Shown here: piece after piece, positions 8,067 through 16,458 of the stretch | How positions within the stretch are numbered: the first letter of the stretch is position 1 | Layout of the letters: each line of letters begins with the position of its first letter | Assembly: GCA_048201935.1 (NCBI GenBank) | Contig: DBFBGR010000007.1 | Span: forward strand, 1 to 64,000 | Origin: MGBC124762 sp048201935 | Lineage (GTDB): Bacteria > Bacillota > Clostridia > Oscillospirales > Oscillospiraceae | DNA length: 64,000 nt | Direction of reading: 5' to 3' | Notes under the pieces: model-generated | Told to the model about the DNA's origin: nothing | Seen by the model: the letters and a program-made list of their open reading frames with translations, nothing else | Database searches by the model: none | Program-made: the position numbers and the translations under genes

Positions 8067-8124
8067 AGGGCATGAACGTCTTGTCCCGCCGCATACCCAT
8101 AGAAAAAAGCCTGGAGGGGACGCT

Positions 8125-9267
8125 ATGAAACGAAAACTGACAGCGCTGCTGGCGGCGCTGTGCATCACCGCTGTGCTGCCGGTACACGCCGGGGCGGTGG
8201 ACCTGCCGCTGACCTCCCGCGCCGCGGTGCTGATGGAAAAGACCACGGGACAGATGCTGTTCGCCCAAAACGAGCATGAGAAGCTGGAGCCGGCCAGCGT
8301 CACCAAGATCATGACGCTGCTGCTGACCATGGACGCCATCGACAGCGGCGCGCTGGCCTATGACGACGTGGTGACGGTGTCGGCCAACGCCGCCGGCATG
8401 GGCGGCAGCCAGGTCTTTCTGGCGGAGGGCGAGCAGATCACCGTGGAGGAGCTGCTGAAATGCGTGTGCGTGTCCTCCGGCAACGACGCGGCGGTGGCGC
8501 TGGCGGAGAAGGTCGCCGGCGTGACGGAGTTGTTCGTGGAGCAGATGAACAACCGCGCCAGGGGGCTGGGTATGGACGATACCCATTTTGCCAACCCCAC
8601 CGGTCTGACGGCGGCGGGCCACGTTACCAGCGCCTATGACATTGCCCTTATGAGCCGCGAGCTGCTGACAAAGCACCCGGACATCCGCAATTTCACCACC
8701 ATATGGACGGACAGCATCCGAAACGGCACCTTTGATCTGGCCAATACAAACAAGCTCATCCGCTGGTACGACGGCGCCACGGGGCTGAAGACCGGCTACA
8801 CCGCCTCCGCAGGCTACTGCATCAGCGCCACGGCGGAGCGCGAGGGCATGGAGCTGATCGCGGTGGTCATGAAGGGGGAGACGTCCGACAAGCGGAATAC
8901 CGACGCCAAGGCGCTGCTGAATTACGGATTCTCCGCCTATACGCTGGTCTCCGCCGCGCCGGAGGAGCCGCTGCCCGCCCTGCCGGTGACTATGGGAGAG
9001 GCGGAGCAGGTGGGCCTGACGCTGCCGGAGACGGGCGTTACCGCTGTGGTGGAGAAGGCGCAGGCCTCGTCGCTGGAGTATCGGGTGGACCTGCCGGAGA
9101 CGCTGGCGGCCCCGATACAGCAGGGCCAGCAGGTGGGCACGCTGACCCTGTGCAGCGGCGATACGGAGGTGCTGACGGTGCCCATTCTGGCGGCGGAGAG
9201 CGTTCCGGGGCGCAGCTGGGGACGGATGTTCACCGATCTTTTGAAGCAGGCGGTGTTCCTGGCGTAG
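8125..9267 (+). CDS. dacF: D-alanyl-D-alanine carboxypeptidase (DacF/PBP5 type)
   Basis: This 380-residue exported enzyme has a signal peptide cleaved near AGA-VD (about residue 24). The penicillin-binding catalytic motifs are SVTK with the active serine near residue 58, SSGND near residue 115, and KTG in LKTGYTASAGYC near residue 221. A C-terminal beta-rich domain (about 270-355) and a hydrophobic/amphipathic end fit membrane attachment as in PBP5 and DacF. It removes the terminal D-Ala from peptidoglycan stem peptides; in Bacillus, DacF acts on spore cortex peptidoglycan. ATG 8125 has GGAGGGG 6-7 nt upstream. DacF versus DacA/DacB cannot be resolved from sequence alone. Confidence 0.88.
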   Translation: MKRKLTALLAALCITAVLPVHAGAVDLPLTSRAAVLMEKTTGQMLFAQNEHEKLEPASVTKIMTLLLTMDAIDSGALAYDDVVTVSANAAGMGGSQVFLAEGEQITVEELLKCVCVSSGNDAAVALAEKVAGVTELFVEQMNNRARGLGMDDTHFANPTGLTAAGHVTSAYDIALMSRELLTKHPDIRNFTTIWTDSIRNGTFDLANTNKLIRWYDGATGLKTGYTASAGYCISATAEREGMELIAVVMKGETSDKRNTDAKALLNYGFSAYTLVSAAPEEPLPALPVTMGEAEQVGLTLPETGVTAVVEKAQASSLEYRVDLPETLAAPIQQGQQVGTLTLCSGDTEVLTVPILAAESVPGRSWGRMFTDLLKQAVFLA

Positions 9268-9273
9268 CGGAAA

Positions 9274-9306
9274 GGGGAAAAGCGGGGGAAAGTCCCGTTT
9301 TTCCCC
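9274..9306 (+). terminator. terminator of dacF
   Basis: GGGGAAAAGCGGG pairs with CCCGTTTTTCCCC around a short loop, just after the dacF stop. It overlaps the -35 region of the next promoter. Confidence 0.65.
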
Positions 9307-9335
9307 TTGTATTTTCCCCGGAAACGTTGTACGAT
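9307..9335 (+). promoter_or_regulatory. promoter of pgi
   Basis: TTGTAT and TACGAT are separated by 17 bp. The leader is about 35 nt to ATG 9376. Confidence 0.6.
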
Positions 9336-9375
9336 AGGGCAAATAGTTGCATTGCACCGACGAGGAGGTTTTAAC

Positions 9376-10713
9376 ATGATACAGGTCGATCTGCAAAATG
9401 TCCACAGCTTTATCCCACTGCCCTACGAGGCCGCGCTGTCCCCCCGCCTGCGTATCGCCCATGACCATCTGCAAAATGGTGATGGCGCCGGTGGCGAATT
9501 TACCGGCTGGGTGCGCCTGCCGGAGGACTATGACAAGGCGGAATTTGCCCGCATCAAGGCGGCGGCGAAGAAAATACAGTCCGACTCCCAGGCGCTGGTG
9601 GTCATCGGTATCGGCGGCTCCTATCTGGGCGCCCGGGGCGTCATCGAATGCCTGCGCTCCCCCAACTACAACCTGAAAAAGAAGAATACACCCAACATTT
9701 ACTTTATCGGCAACGGCCTCAGCTCCGACGCGCTGACCGAGGTGATGGAGCTGGTGGACGGCGTGGACTTTTCCGTGAACGTTATCTCCAAGTCCGGCAC
9801 CACCACGGAGCCCGCCGTGGCCTTCCGCTTCTTCCGTGAGCTGCTGGAGAAGAAGTACGGCCCGGAGGAGGCCGCCCGGCGCATCTATGCCACCACCGAC
9901 GCCCGCAAGGGGGCCCTGAAGGGCCTGGCCGACGATAAGGGCTACGAGGAGTTCGTGGTGCCGGACAACATCGGCGGACGGTACAGTGTGCTCACGGCCG
10001 TGGGTCTGCTGCCCATTGCTGTGGCCGGCATCGATATCGACGCGCTGATGGCCGGCGCGGCGGATATGATGCGCGAATGTGCCCTGGCGGACATGAACGC
10101 CAATCCCGCCTGGCAGTATGCCGGGGCCCGGTATGAGCTGTACCGCACGGGGAAGAAGATCGAGCTGCTGGCGGCCTATGAGCCCTGCTTCCGCTTTATG
10201 TCCGAGTGGTGGAAGCAGCTGTACGGCGAGAGCGAGGGCAAGGAGAACAAGGGCCTGTTCCCCGCCAGCGTGGAGTTTACCGCTGACCTGCACTCCATGG
10301 GCCAGTATATCCAGGAGGGTGAGCGCCACCTGTTCGAGACGGTGGTGCGCTTCGGCCCCTCTCAAAACGAAAACCCCGTGCCCTATGACGAGGGCAACGG
10401 CGACGGCCTGAACTTCCTGGCGGGCAAGAGCATGGACTTTATCCGCCAGCAGGCCATGGACGGTACGCTGCTGGCCCATGTGGAGGGCGGCGTGCCCAAC
10501 GTGACGCTGCGGACAGGATCCGTCAATGAGCAGACCCTGGGCGGGCTGATCTACTTCTTTGAGTACGCCTGCGGCCTGTCCGGCTACCTGCTGGACGTGA
10601 ACCCCTTTGACCAGCCCGGCGTGGAGGCCTATAAGAAAAATATGTTCGCCCTGCTGGGCAAGCCGGGGTATGAGGACCTGCGGCAGACGCTGCTGGGGAA
10701 GCTGGAAAAGTAA
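9376..10713 (+). CDS. pgi: glucose-6-phosphate isomerase
   Basis: This 445-residue cytosolic enzyme interconverts glucose-6-phosphate and fructose-6-phosphate in glycolysis. The short-form Pgi length is typical of Bacillota. Visible family motifs are VIGIGGSYLGARG (about residues 78-90), the sugar-phosphate SIS stretch NVISKSGTTTEPAVAFRFF (about 136-154), the active-site region GGRYSVLTAVGLLP (about 198-211) and the C-terminal FDQPGVEAYKKNMF signature (about 415-428). The start at ATG 9376 follows GAGGAGG by 7-8 nt. It has its own promoter and is monocistronic between dacF and a small P-loop gene. Confidence 0.97.
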   Translation: MIQVDLQNVHSFIPLPYEAALSPRLRIAHDHLQNGDGAGGEFTGWVRLPEDYDKAEFARIKAAAKKIQSDSQALVVIGIGGSYLGARGVIECLRSPNYNLKKKNTPNIYFIGNGLSSDALTEVMELVDGVDFSVNVISKSGTTTEPAVAFRFFRELLEKKYGPEEAARRIYATTDARKGALKGLADDKGYEEFVVPDNIGGRYSVLTAVGLLPIAVAGIDIDALMAGAADMMRECALADMNANPAWQYAGARYELYRTGKKIELLAAYEPCFRFMSEWWKQLYGESEGKENKGLFPASVEFTADLHSMGQYIQEGERHLFETVVRFGPSQNENPVPYDEGNGDGLNFLAGKSMDFIRQQAMDGTLLAHVEGGVPNVTLRTGSVNEQTLGGLIYFFEYACGLSGYLLDVNPFDQPGVEAYKKNMFALLGKPGYEDLRQTLLGKLEK

Positions 10714-10745
10714 AAGTGCCCAAAAATAAGTTTACTTTTTCTGCA

Positions 10746-10774
10746 TTGCTATTTTTCCACCGGTATGGTATGCT
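10746..10774 (+). promoter_or_regulatory. promoter of the small P-loop gene
   Basis: TTGCTA and TATGCT are separated by 17 bp, about 43 nt before ATG 10817. Confidence 0.55.
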
Positions 10775-10816
10775 GTACTCAGGTGGAAACCACCAATGAC
10801 AAAGGAGTGATTTCTT

Positions 10817-11227
10817 ATGGTTAGACTGATCATGGGTGCCAACGGTGCCGGTAAGACCAAGCAGCTCATCGAGCTCATCCACACCAGTGTGGAGTCCGAG
10901 ACCGGAAGTGTCGTGTGCATCGAGCCTAAGGGCGATATGACCTACGACGTCAGCTACAACGTCCGTCTGGTCAACGCCGGCGAGTATAATGTGGATTCTT
11001 TTGACTGCCTGCGCGGCTTCCTGTGCGGTATGTACGCGGGCAATTACGATATTTCCCATGTGTTCGTGGATAATCTCTGCAAGATCGCCGGCAGCAACGA
11101 CCTGCAGGCGGTAGAGACGTTCCTTCACTGGCTGGACCGCTTCAGCGAGGAGAATGGCGTGAAGTTCACCGTCACCATCAGCGCGGACGAGGACACCGCC
11201 ACCGAGGGCATGAAGCAGTACATCTGA
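10817..11227 (+). CDS. small P-loop nucleotide-binding protein, function unknown
   Basis: This 136-residue protein opens with a Walker A motif, MGANGAGKTKQLIE (residues 6-19). A beta-strand/acid stretch near residues 82-87 (HVFVDNLC) could act as Walker B. A second conserved-looking piece, SVVCIEPKGDMTYD, follows the P-loop. It is too short to be an ABC ATPase and has no signature motif, so it may be a stand-alone ATPase-like switch of the kind widespread in Clostridia. RBS AAAGGAG lies 9 nt before ATG. It is monocistronic with its own promoter and terminator. No function can be assigned from context. Confidence 0.75.
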   Translation: MVRLIMGANGAGKTKQLIELIHTSVESETGSVVCIEPKGDMTYDVSYNVRLVNAGEYNVDSFDCLRGFLCGMYAGNYDISHVFVDNLCKIAGSNDLQAVETFLHWLDRFSEENGVKFTVTISADEDTATEGMKQYI

Positions 11228-11245
11228 GGTTTTTATCCGAAATAC

Positions 11246-11277
11246 AAAAAGAACCGCCGGGACGGCGGTTCTTTTTT
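11246..11277. terminator. bidirectional terminator between the P-loop gene and spoVAC
   Basis: AAAAAGAACCGCCG-GGA-CGGCGGTTCTTTTTT has a perfect stem with A and T tracts on its two sides. Confidence 0.9.
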
Positions 11278-11280
11278 CTT

Positions 11281-11712
11281 TCACCCCAGCAGATACAGCA
11301 CCAGCCCATACACCACACTGGCAGCGGTGCCGAATACGATCACCGGCCCGGCCACGGTGAACATCTTGACCGCCGTGCCGGTGACGATGCCCTCCGCCCG
11401 GAAGTCGATGGCCGGCGAGGCTACGGCGTTGGCGAAGCCGGTGATAGGCACCAGCGTGCCTGCCCCGGCGTACCGCGCCAGCCGGTGGTACAGCCCCAGC
11501 GCCGTCAGCAGCACCGACAGGAACACCAGCGTTACCGAGGTGGCGGAGGCCGCCTCCTGCTGCGTCAGCCCCAGCACCTGCCAGCCGTTGGCGATCAGCT
11601 GTCCCACGGCGCAGATCCCGCCGCCGACGACAAAGGCCAGCGCCGTGTCCTTGCCGATGGGTGAGCTGGGCGACAGCTGCCGTACCAGCGCGTCATATTC
11701 CTTGGGTGTCAC
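11281..11712 (-). CDS. spoVAC: stage V sporulation protein AC (SpoVAC-type channel subunit)
   Basis: This 143-residue membrane protein has about four hydrophobic segments. The strongly conserved core GTLVPITGFANAVASPAIDFRAEGI (about residues 84-108), followed by KMFTVAGPVIVFG, is the SpoVAC/SpoVAE signature. Its N-terminus, EYDALVRQLSPSSPIG, and its length fit SpoVAC better than the shorter SpoVAE. SpoVA proteins form the inner-spore-membrane channel that carries Ca-dipicolinate. The start is GTG 11712, with AGGATG about 8 nt upstream. Unlike most species the other spoVA genes are not adjacent: it is a lone gene on the minus strand with a sigma-G-like promoter. Confidence 0.88.
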   Translation of the reverse strand: MTPKEYDALVRQLSPSSPIGKDTALAFVVGGGICAVGQLIANGWQVLGLTQQEAASATSVTLVFLSVLLTALGLYHRLARYAGAGTLVPITGFANAVASPAIDFRAEGIVTGTAVKMFTVAGPVIVFGTAASVVYGLVLYLLG

Positions 11713-11733
11713 GCCATCACATCCTTTCGCCGG

Positions 11734-11763
11734 TAATATGTGCCGCTTTCGCCGCGGCTATAC
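11734..11763 (-). promoter_or_regulatory. sigma-G-like forespore promoter of spoVAC
   Basis: On the minus strand GTATA (11763-11759) and CATATTA (11740-11734) are separated by 18 bp. This fits the sigma-G consensus (gnATR and cATnnTA). It lies 22 nt before the start codon. Confidence 0.5.
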
Positions 11764-11792
11764 TTGTCAAAACCCATGAAAGCGGCTATAAT
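11764..11792 (+). promoter_or_regulatory. promoter of the ferredoxin-hemW unit
   Basis: TTGTCA and a perfect TATAAT are separated by 17 bp. The -35 abuts the divergent spoVAC promoter. Confidence 0.75.
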
Positions 11793-11826
11793 GATACGGT
11801 GATCTCAGGAAAGGAGGGCGTCAGTT

Positions 11827-12057
11827 ATGTACGACCCTGCCCATCCCTTCGGGCGCAAGGCGGTCCAGCTGGCCGTGATCGACCCGGTGAGCTGCACTGG
11901 CTGCGGCTGGTGCGCCATGTTCTGCCCCATGAAGTGCATCGACCTGCGGCCGGACGGCTATTATGAGGTCCGTCAGGATGACTGCATCGGCTGCCGCAGC
12001 TGTAAGGTCAACTGCTTTTACGGCGCTGTGACCATACTGCCGCCTCAGGTACGCTGA
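11827..12057 (+). CDS. 2[4Fe-4S] ferredoxin-like protein
   Basis: This 76-residue iron-sulfur protein has two cysteine clusters, CTGCGWCAMFCPMKC (about residues 22-36) and CIGCRSCKVNCF (about 51-62). Each matches CxxCxxC...C for a [4Fe-4S] cluster. It should carry low-potential electrons in the cytosol or form the iron-sulfur subunit of a larger enzyme. It lies 1 nt upstream of hemW, so the two are translationally close and cotranscribed. A role as electron donor for the radical SAM protein is a reasonable guess, not shown. RBS AAGGAGG lies about 9 nt before ATG. Confidence 0.85.
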   Translation: MYDPAHPFGRKAVQLAVIDPVSCTGCGWCAMFCPMKCIDLRPDGYYEVRQDDCIGCRSCKVNCFYGAVTILPPQVR

Positions 12058-12058
12058 T

Positions 12059-13252
12059 ATGCAGAAAGAAAAAGCCCCTCTCGGGCTCTATATCCACATC
12101 CCCTTCTGCCGCCAGAAATGCGCCTACTGCGACTTTTACTCTTTGCCCCGCAGCGAGGAGAAGATGGACGCCTATACCGCCGCCCTGCTGCGCCATATCG
12201 AGGAGGTCGCGCCCCGCACTGCTGCCCATCGGGTGGACACGGTGTACTTCGGCGGCGGTACCCCCAGCTATCTGGGACCGGACCGCCTGACAAAGCTGCT
12301 GCGGACCCTCCGCAAGCGCTGCCCTGTGGCCCGCGACGCCGAGATCACGTTGGAGGCCAACCCGGACTCCGCCTGTGACGTCAAGGCCCTGCGTGCGCTG
12401 CGTCGGGCGGGCTTCAACAGGATATCTCTGGGCGTTCAGTCGGCGGATGACGGCCTGCTTCGCGCCATCGGCCGCATCCATACCTTTGCCCAGGTGCAGG
12501 AGGCCGTGGCCGCCGTGCGGAAGGCCGGGTTCAAAAACCTCAGTATGGACCTGATCTACGGCCTGCCGGGCCAGACCATGCAGCAGTGGGAGGACACCCT
12601 CGCCGCCGTCATCGCCCTGGCCCCGGAGCATATCTCCTGCTACGGCCTGAAGCTGGAACCCGGCACGCCCCTGTATGACCGCCGGGACAGCGAGTGCTTT
12701 CCGGACGACGATGCCCAGGCGGATATGTATCTCTACGCCGTCACGGTTCTGGCGCAGAACGGCTATGAACAGTACGAGATATCCAACTTCGCCAAGCCGG
12801 GCTTTGCCTCCCGCCACAATTTGAAATACTGGCACATGGAGGAGTACGCCGGCTTCGGGCCCGGCGCCCACTCCGACTTCGGCGGCGTGCGCTACGCCTA
12901 CGTCCGGGACCTGGACAGCTACATAAGCGGACGCCTGATCCTGTCGGAGTCCGAGTCTGACGCCACGCTGACCCGGGATTATGAGTACGTCATGCTGTCT
13001 CTCCGCACGGCGGAGGGCATCGACCGCCGGTATTTCGAGACGACCTACCGCCAGCGGTTCCAGCCCATGGAGGATCTGTTCGTGCAGTATGAGCGCACGG
13101 GACTGGCCGCCCGAACGGAGAACGGCTGGCGCCTGACGCCCCGCGGCTTTCTGGTGTCCAACAGCATCATCGTGGCCCTGGAGGAGGCGCTGGCTACCCA
13201 GAAAATACGCCGGGAGCAGGCCCTGGCCCAGCGGGATTATCGGATAATTTAA
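12059..13252 (+). CDS. hemW: radical SAM heme chaperone HemW-like protein
   Basis: This 397-residue protein has the radical SAM cluster motif CRQKCAYC near residues 19-26 and the preceding LYIHIPFC signature of the HemN/HemW family. The GGGTPSYLG glycine motif lies near residues 64-72 and a C-terminal HemN-type domain follows (EEYAGFGPGAHS at about 260-271). The short N-terminus and CxxxCxxC spacing without the extra HemN cysteines favour HemW, which inserts heme into target proteins, over true oxygen-independent coproporphyrinogen oxidase. It starts 1 nt after the ferredoxin stop and ends in a terminator. Confidence 0.88.
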   Translation: MQKEKAPLGLYIHIPFCRQKCAYCDFYSLPRSEEKMDAYTAALLRHIEEVAPRTAAHRVDTVYFGGGTPSYLGPDRLTKLLRTLRKRCPVARDAEITLEANPDSACDVKALRALRRAGFNRISLGVQSADDGLLRAIGRIHTFAQVQEAVAAVRKAGFKNLSMDLIYGLPGQTMQQWEDTLAAVIALAPEHISCYGLKLEPGTPLYDRRDSECFPDDDAQADMYLYAVTVLAQNGYEQYEISNFAKPGFASRHNLKYWHMEEYAGFGPGAHSDFGGVRYAYVRDLDSYISGRLILSESESDATLTRDYEYVMLSLRTAEGIDRRYFETTYRQRFQPMEDLFVQYERTGLAARTENGWRLTPRGFLVSNSIIVALEEALATQKIRREQALAQRDYRII

Positions 13253-13255
13253 CTG

Positions 13256-13283
13256 AAAAAGGCGGCTGTGTGCCGCCTTTTTC
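13256..13283 (+). terminator. terminator of hemW
   Basis: AAAAAGGCGGC-TGTGT-GCCGCCTTTTT has a perfect stem and T-run right after the stop codon. Confidence 0.85.
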
Positions 13284-13293
13284 CGCTTTCCTC

Positions 13294-13322
13294 TTGACAT
13301 TTTTTCAAAACCGTGCTACATT
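13294..13322 (+). promoter_or_regulatory. promoter of the ileS T-box transcript
   Basis: A perfect TTGACA and TACATT are separated by 17 bp. Transcription should begin near 13329. Confidence 0.8.
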
Positions 13323-13328
13323 GTCAGC

Positions 13329-13612
13329 AATATTGAAAGTTGCGATGAAGGGGACAGGCCGTGCCTCATGTCCACGCGAAGAGAGCCGCCGTTTGGTGCA
13401 AGGCGGACGGGACAGGGACACCGAACATCACCCCGGAGCATCCGCCTGAAAGCTCGCCGAGTAAGCGCGGACGGCAAGGGAGCCGTTACCTTCTCCCCGC
13501 CCCATTCCGTGGGGGATGAGTGGCCGCCCCGGCGGCAACGAGAGTGGTACCGCAGAGGACGTTTTTCCGCGCCTTTGTCTCTTGAACGAGACAAAGGCGC
13601 TTTTTATTTTGT
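13329..13612 (+). ncRNA. T-box riboswitch leader (isoleucine) of ileS
   Basis: The leader carries the T-box sequence AGAGTGGTACCGCAG at 13541-13555, preceded by AACG. It is followed by an intrinsic terminator (13-bp perfect stem GCGCCTTTGTCTC/GAGACAAAGGCGC, 13569-13600, then TTTTTATTTT). The stem I candidate specifier is GAAC-ATC-ACC at 13423-13432, with ATC (13427-13429) coding isoleucine, matching the downstream gene. Uncharged tRNA-Ile would stabilise the antiterminator and switch ileS on. The specifier call is by analogy; the fold was not computed. Confidence 0.9.
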
Positions 13613-13644
13613 TTTCAAAACTATTCAGATAAAGGAGAAGCAAC

Positions 13645-16413
13645 ATGGAGTACAAGAAGACACTGAATATGCCCAAAAGCGGCTTTCCCATGCGCGCCGG
13701 CCTGCCTGCCCGCGAGCCGGAGATGCTGAAGCACTGGGAAGAGCTGGACCTTTACAATGAGCTGCTGAAGAAGAACGAGGGAAAGCCTCTGTTCTCCCTC
13801 CACGACGGCCCTCCGTTCTCCAACGGCGCGCTGCACATGGGCCACGCTCTGAACAAGTCCCTGAAGGACTTTATCACCCGCATGTACGCGATGCGCGGCT
13901 ACTATACCCCCTATATCCCCGGCTGGGACAACCACGGTATGCCCATCGAGTCCGCCATCATCAAGCAGAACAAGCTGAACCACAAGGCCATGAGCGTCTC
14001 TGAGTTCCGCAGTGCCTGCCATGAGTTTGCCGACCACTACATCGATGTCCAGCGCGACGGCTTCAAGCGCATGGGCGTGGTGGGCGACTGGGAGCACCCC
14101 TACAAGACCATGGATCCCGGCTTCGAGGCCCAGGAGGTCCGTGTGTTCGGCAGAATGTACCAGAACGGTCACATCTACAAGGGCCTGAAGCCCGTGTATT
14201 GGTGCCCCCACGACGAGACGGCGCTGGCCGAGGCGGAGATCGAATATAAGGACGACCCCTGCACCACCGTCTATGTCAAGTTCCCCATGCATGACGATCA
14301 GGGCAAGCTGGGCCATCTGGACCACAGCAAGCTGTACTTCGTGATCTGGACCACCACCGTCTGGACCCTGCCCGGCAACCTGGCCATCGCCCTGCACCCC
14401 GACGAGAGCTACGCCGTGGTCAAGGCGCCCAACGGCGAGATGTACATCATGGCAGAGGCACTGGTCGAGAAGGTCATGAAGATCGGCGGCTTTGACAGCT
14501 ATGAGATCGTGGAGACGCACCCCGGCTCCTTCTTCGAGAACATGCTGGCCGACCATCCCTTCCTGCCCAAGACCTCCCGCCTGGTGCTGGCGGACTACGT
14601 GACCATGGACTCCGGTACCGGCTGCGTCCACACCGCACCCGGCTTCGGTGCCGACGACTATGTGACCTGCAAGCGCTACGGCATGGACATGGTAGTGCCC
14701 GTGGACGATCAGGGCAAGCACACCGCCTACGCCGGCAAGTATGAGGGCATGACCACCGATGCGTCCAACCCCGTCATCCTGCAGGATATGAAGGACAACG
14801 GCACTCTGTTCGCCAGCGAGGACATCGTCCACAGCTACCCCCACTGCTGGCGCTGCAAGCAGCCCATCATCTTCCGTGCCACCCCCCAGTGGTTCTGCTC
14901 CGTGGACAGCTTCAAGGACGAGGCCATCGCCGCCTGCGAGGACGTGCGCTGGGTGCCCGCCTGGGGCAAGGACCGTATGCGCTCCATGATCCTGGAGCGC
15001 ACCGACTGGTGCATCAGCCGCCAGCGCCGCTGGGGCCTGCCGATCCCCGTGTTCTACTGCAAGGACTGCGGCAAGCCCGTCTGCACCCCCGAGAGCATCG
15101 AGGCCGTGGCCGGGCTGTTCGAGAAGGAGGGCTCCAACGCCTGGTTCGACAGAGACGCCGCCGACATCCTGCCCAAGGGCTTCACCTGCCCCCACTGCGG
15201 CAAGGCCGCCGGATTTGATAAGGAGACGGACACGCTGGACGGCTGGTTCGACTCCGGCTCCACCCACTTTGCCGCCATGGAGCGCGATCAGGGCTTCTGG
15301 CCTGCCACCATGTACATCGAGGGCCTGGATCAGTATCGCGGCTGGTTCCAGTCCTCCCTGCTGGTGGCCGTGGGCGCTCTGGGCCGCGGCGCACCGTTCA
15401 AGGAGTGCGTCACCCACGGCTGGACCGTGGACGGCGAGGGCAAGGCCATGCACAAGTCTCTGGGCAACGGCATGGACCCCGCCGAGATCTTCAACAAGTA
15501 CGGCGCCGATCTGCTGCGTCTGTGGGCCGGCAGCTCCGACTACCACGTGGATGTCCGCTGCTCCGACGAGATCTTCAAGCAGCTGAGCCAGAACTACCTG
15601 AAGTTCCGCAACACCGCCAAGTTCTGCCTGGATAACCTGACCGGCTTCGACGCCGATCATCTGGTGGAGCCGGGAGAGATGCTGCCCCTGGACAAGTGGG
15701 CCATCACCCGCCTGAACGACCTGCTGACCAAGGCTTATGCCGCTTATGACAACTACGAGTTCCATGTGGTGTCCCACATGATCAACGACTTCTGCGTGGT
15801 GGACCTGAGCTCCTTCTACTTCGATATTCTCAAGGACCGCCTGTACTGCGACGAGGCCGAGAGTCTCTCCCGCCGCAGCGCCCAGACCGCCCTGTTCCTG
15901 ATCCTGGACGCTATGACCCGTCTGTTTGCCCCCATTCTGGCCTTTACCTGCGATGAGATCTGGCTGGCCATGCCCCATCGCTCCTGCGATGACGCGCGCA
16001 ACGTCCTGTTCAACGAGATGGTGCTGCCCTACAACGGCTACGCCCTCTCCGAGGACGAGATGGCCCGCTGGACCCGTATTGCCGCCCTCCGCACCGCCGT
16101 CAACGGCGCGCTGGAGACCGCCCGTGCCGACAAGACCATCGGCAAGAGCCTGGAGGCTGAGGTGGACCTGGCCGTTACGCCGGAGGATGGCTTCCTGGCA
16201 TCCATGGACGCCGCCCAGGTGGCCGACCTGTTTATCGTCTCCCAGGTCCGCGTGGACGTGGACGCGGAGCAGAAGGTGGCCGTTCGCCCCGCCAGCGGTG
16301 CCAAGTGCGCCCGCTGCTGGAAGGTCCTGCCCACCGTGGGCAGCGACACCGCGCACCCCGACCTGTGCCCCCGCTGCGCCGCCGTGGTCAAAAAGCTCCC
16401 CGTCATCGAGTAA
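13645..16413 (+). CDS. ileS: isoleucyl-tRNA synthetase
   Basis: This 922-residue class I synthetase charges tRNA-Ile. The HIGH-type motif is GALHMGHAL (about residues 59-67), the KMSKS-type loop is KAMHKSLGN (about 600-608), where the second half is altered to MHKS, and the CP1 editing domain lies between. A C-terminal zinc finger is visible as CARCW and CPRC (about residues 890-912). Full length places it with the bacterial IleRS of about 920 residues. It is controlled by the isoleucine T-box directly upstream and ends in a strong terminator. ATG 13645 has AAAGGAGAAG upstream. Confidence 0.97.
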   Translation: MEYKKTLNMPKSGFPMRAGLPAREPEMLKHWEELDLYNELLKKNEGKPLFSLHDGPPFSNGALHMGHALNKSLKDFITRMYAMRGYYTPYIPGWDNHGMPIESAIIKQNKLNHKAMSVSEFRSACHEFADHYIDVQRDGFKRMGVVGDWEHPYKTMDPGFEAQEVRVFGRMYQNGHIYKGLKPVYWCPHDETALAEAEIEYKDDPCTTVYVKFPMHDDQGKLGHLDHSKLYFVIWTTTVWTLPGNLAIALHPDESYAVVKAPNGEMYIMAEALVEKVMKIGGFDSYEIVETHPGSFFENMLADHPFLPKTSRLVLADYVTMDSGTGCVHTAPGFGADDYVTCKRYGMDMVVPVDDQGKHTAYAGKYEGMTTDASNPVILQDMKDNGTLFASEDIVHSYPHCWRCKQPIIFRATPQWFCSVDSFKDEAIAACEDVRWVPAWGKDRMRSMILERTDWCISRQRRWGLPIPVFYCKDCGKPVCTPESIEAVAGLFEKEGSNAWFDRDAADILPKGFTCPHCGKAAGFDKETDTLDGWFDSGSTHFAAMERDQGFWPATMYIEGLDQYRGWFQSSLLVAVGALGRGAPFKECVTHGWTVDGEGKAMHKSLGNGMDPAEIFNKYGADLLRLWAGSSDYHVDVRCSDEIFKQLSQNYLKFRNTAKFCLDNLTGFDADHLVEPGEMLPLDKWAITRLNDLLTKAYAAYDNYEFHVVSHMINDFCVVDLSSFYFDILKDRLYCDEAESLSRRSAQTALFLILDAMTRLFAPILAFTCDEIWLAMPHRSCDDARNVLFNEMVLPYNGYALSEDEMARWTRIAALRTAVNGALETARADKTIGKSLEAEVDLAVTPEDGFLASMDAAQVADLFIVSQVRVDVDAEQKVAVRPASGAKCARCWKVLPTVGSDTAHPDLCPRCAAVVKKLPVIE

Positions 16414-16422
16414 AAGACGCAT

Positions 16423-16458
16423 AAAAAAGAAACCGCCCTCCAGGGCGGTTTCTTTTTT
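16423..16458. terminator. bidirectional terminator between ileS and tex
   Basis: A 17-bp arm pair AAAAAAGAAACCGCCCT and AGGGCGGTTTCTTTTTT serves both converging genes. It overlaps the tex stop codon. Confidence 0.9.

Noticed and set aside
13621..16422. A 933-codon open frame on the minus strand
   Set aside because: It is antisense to ileS, has no recognisable motif, and its composition is typical of frame shadows in GC-rich genes.
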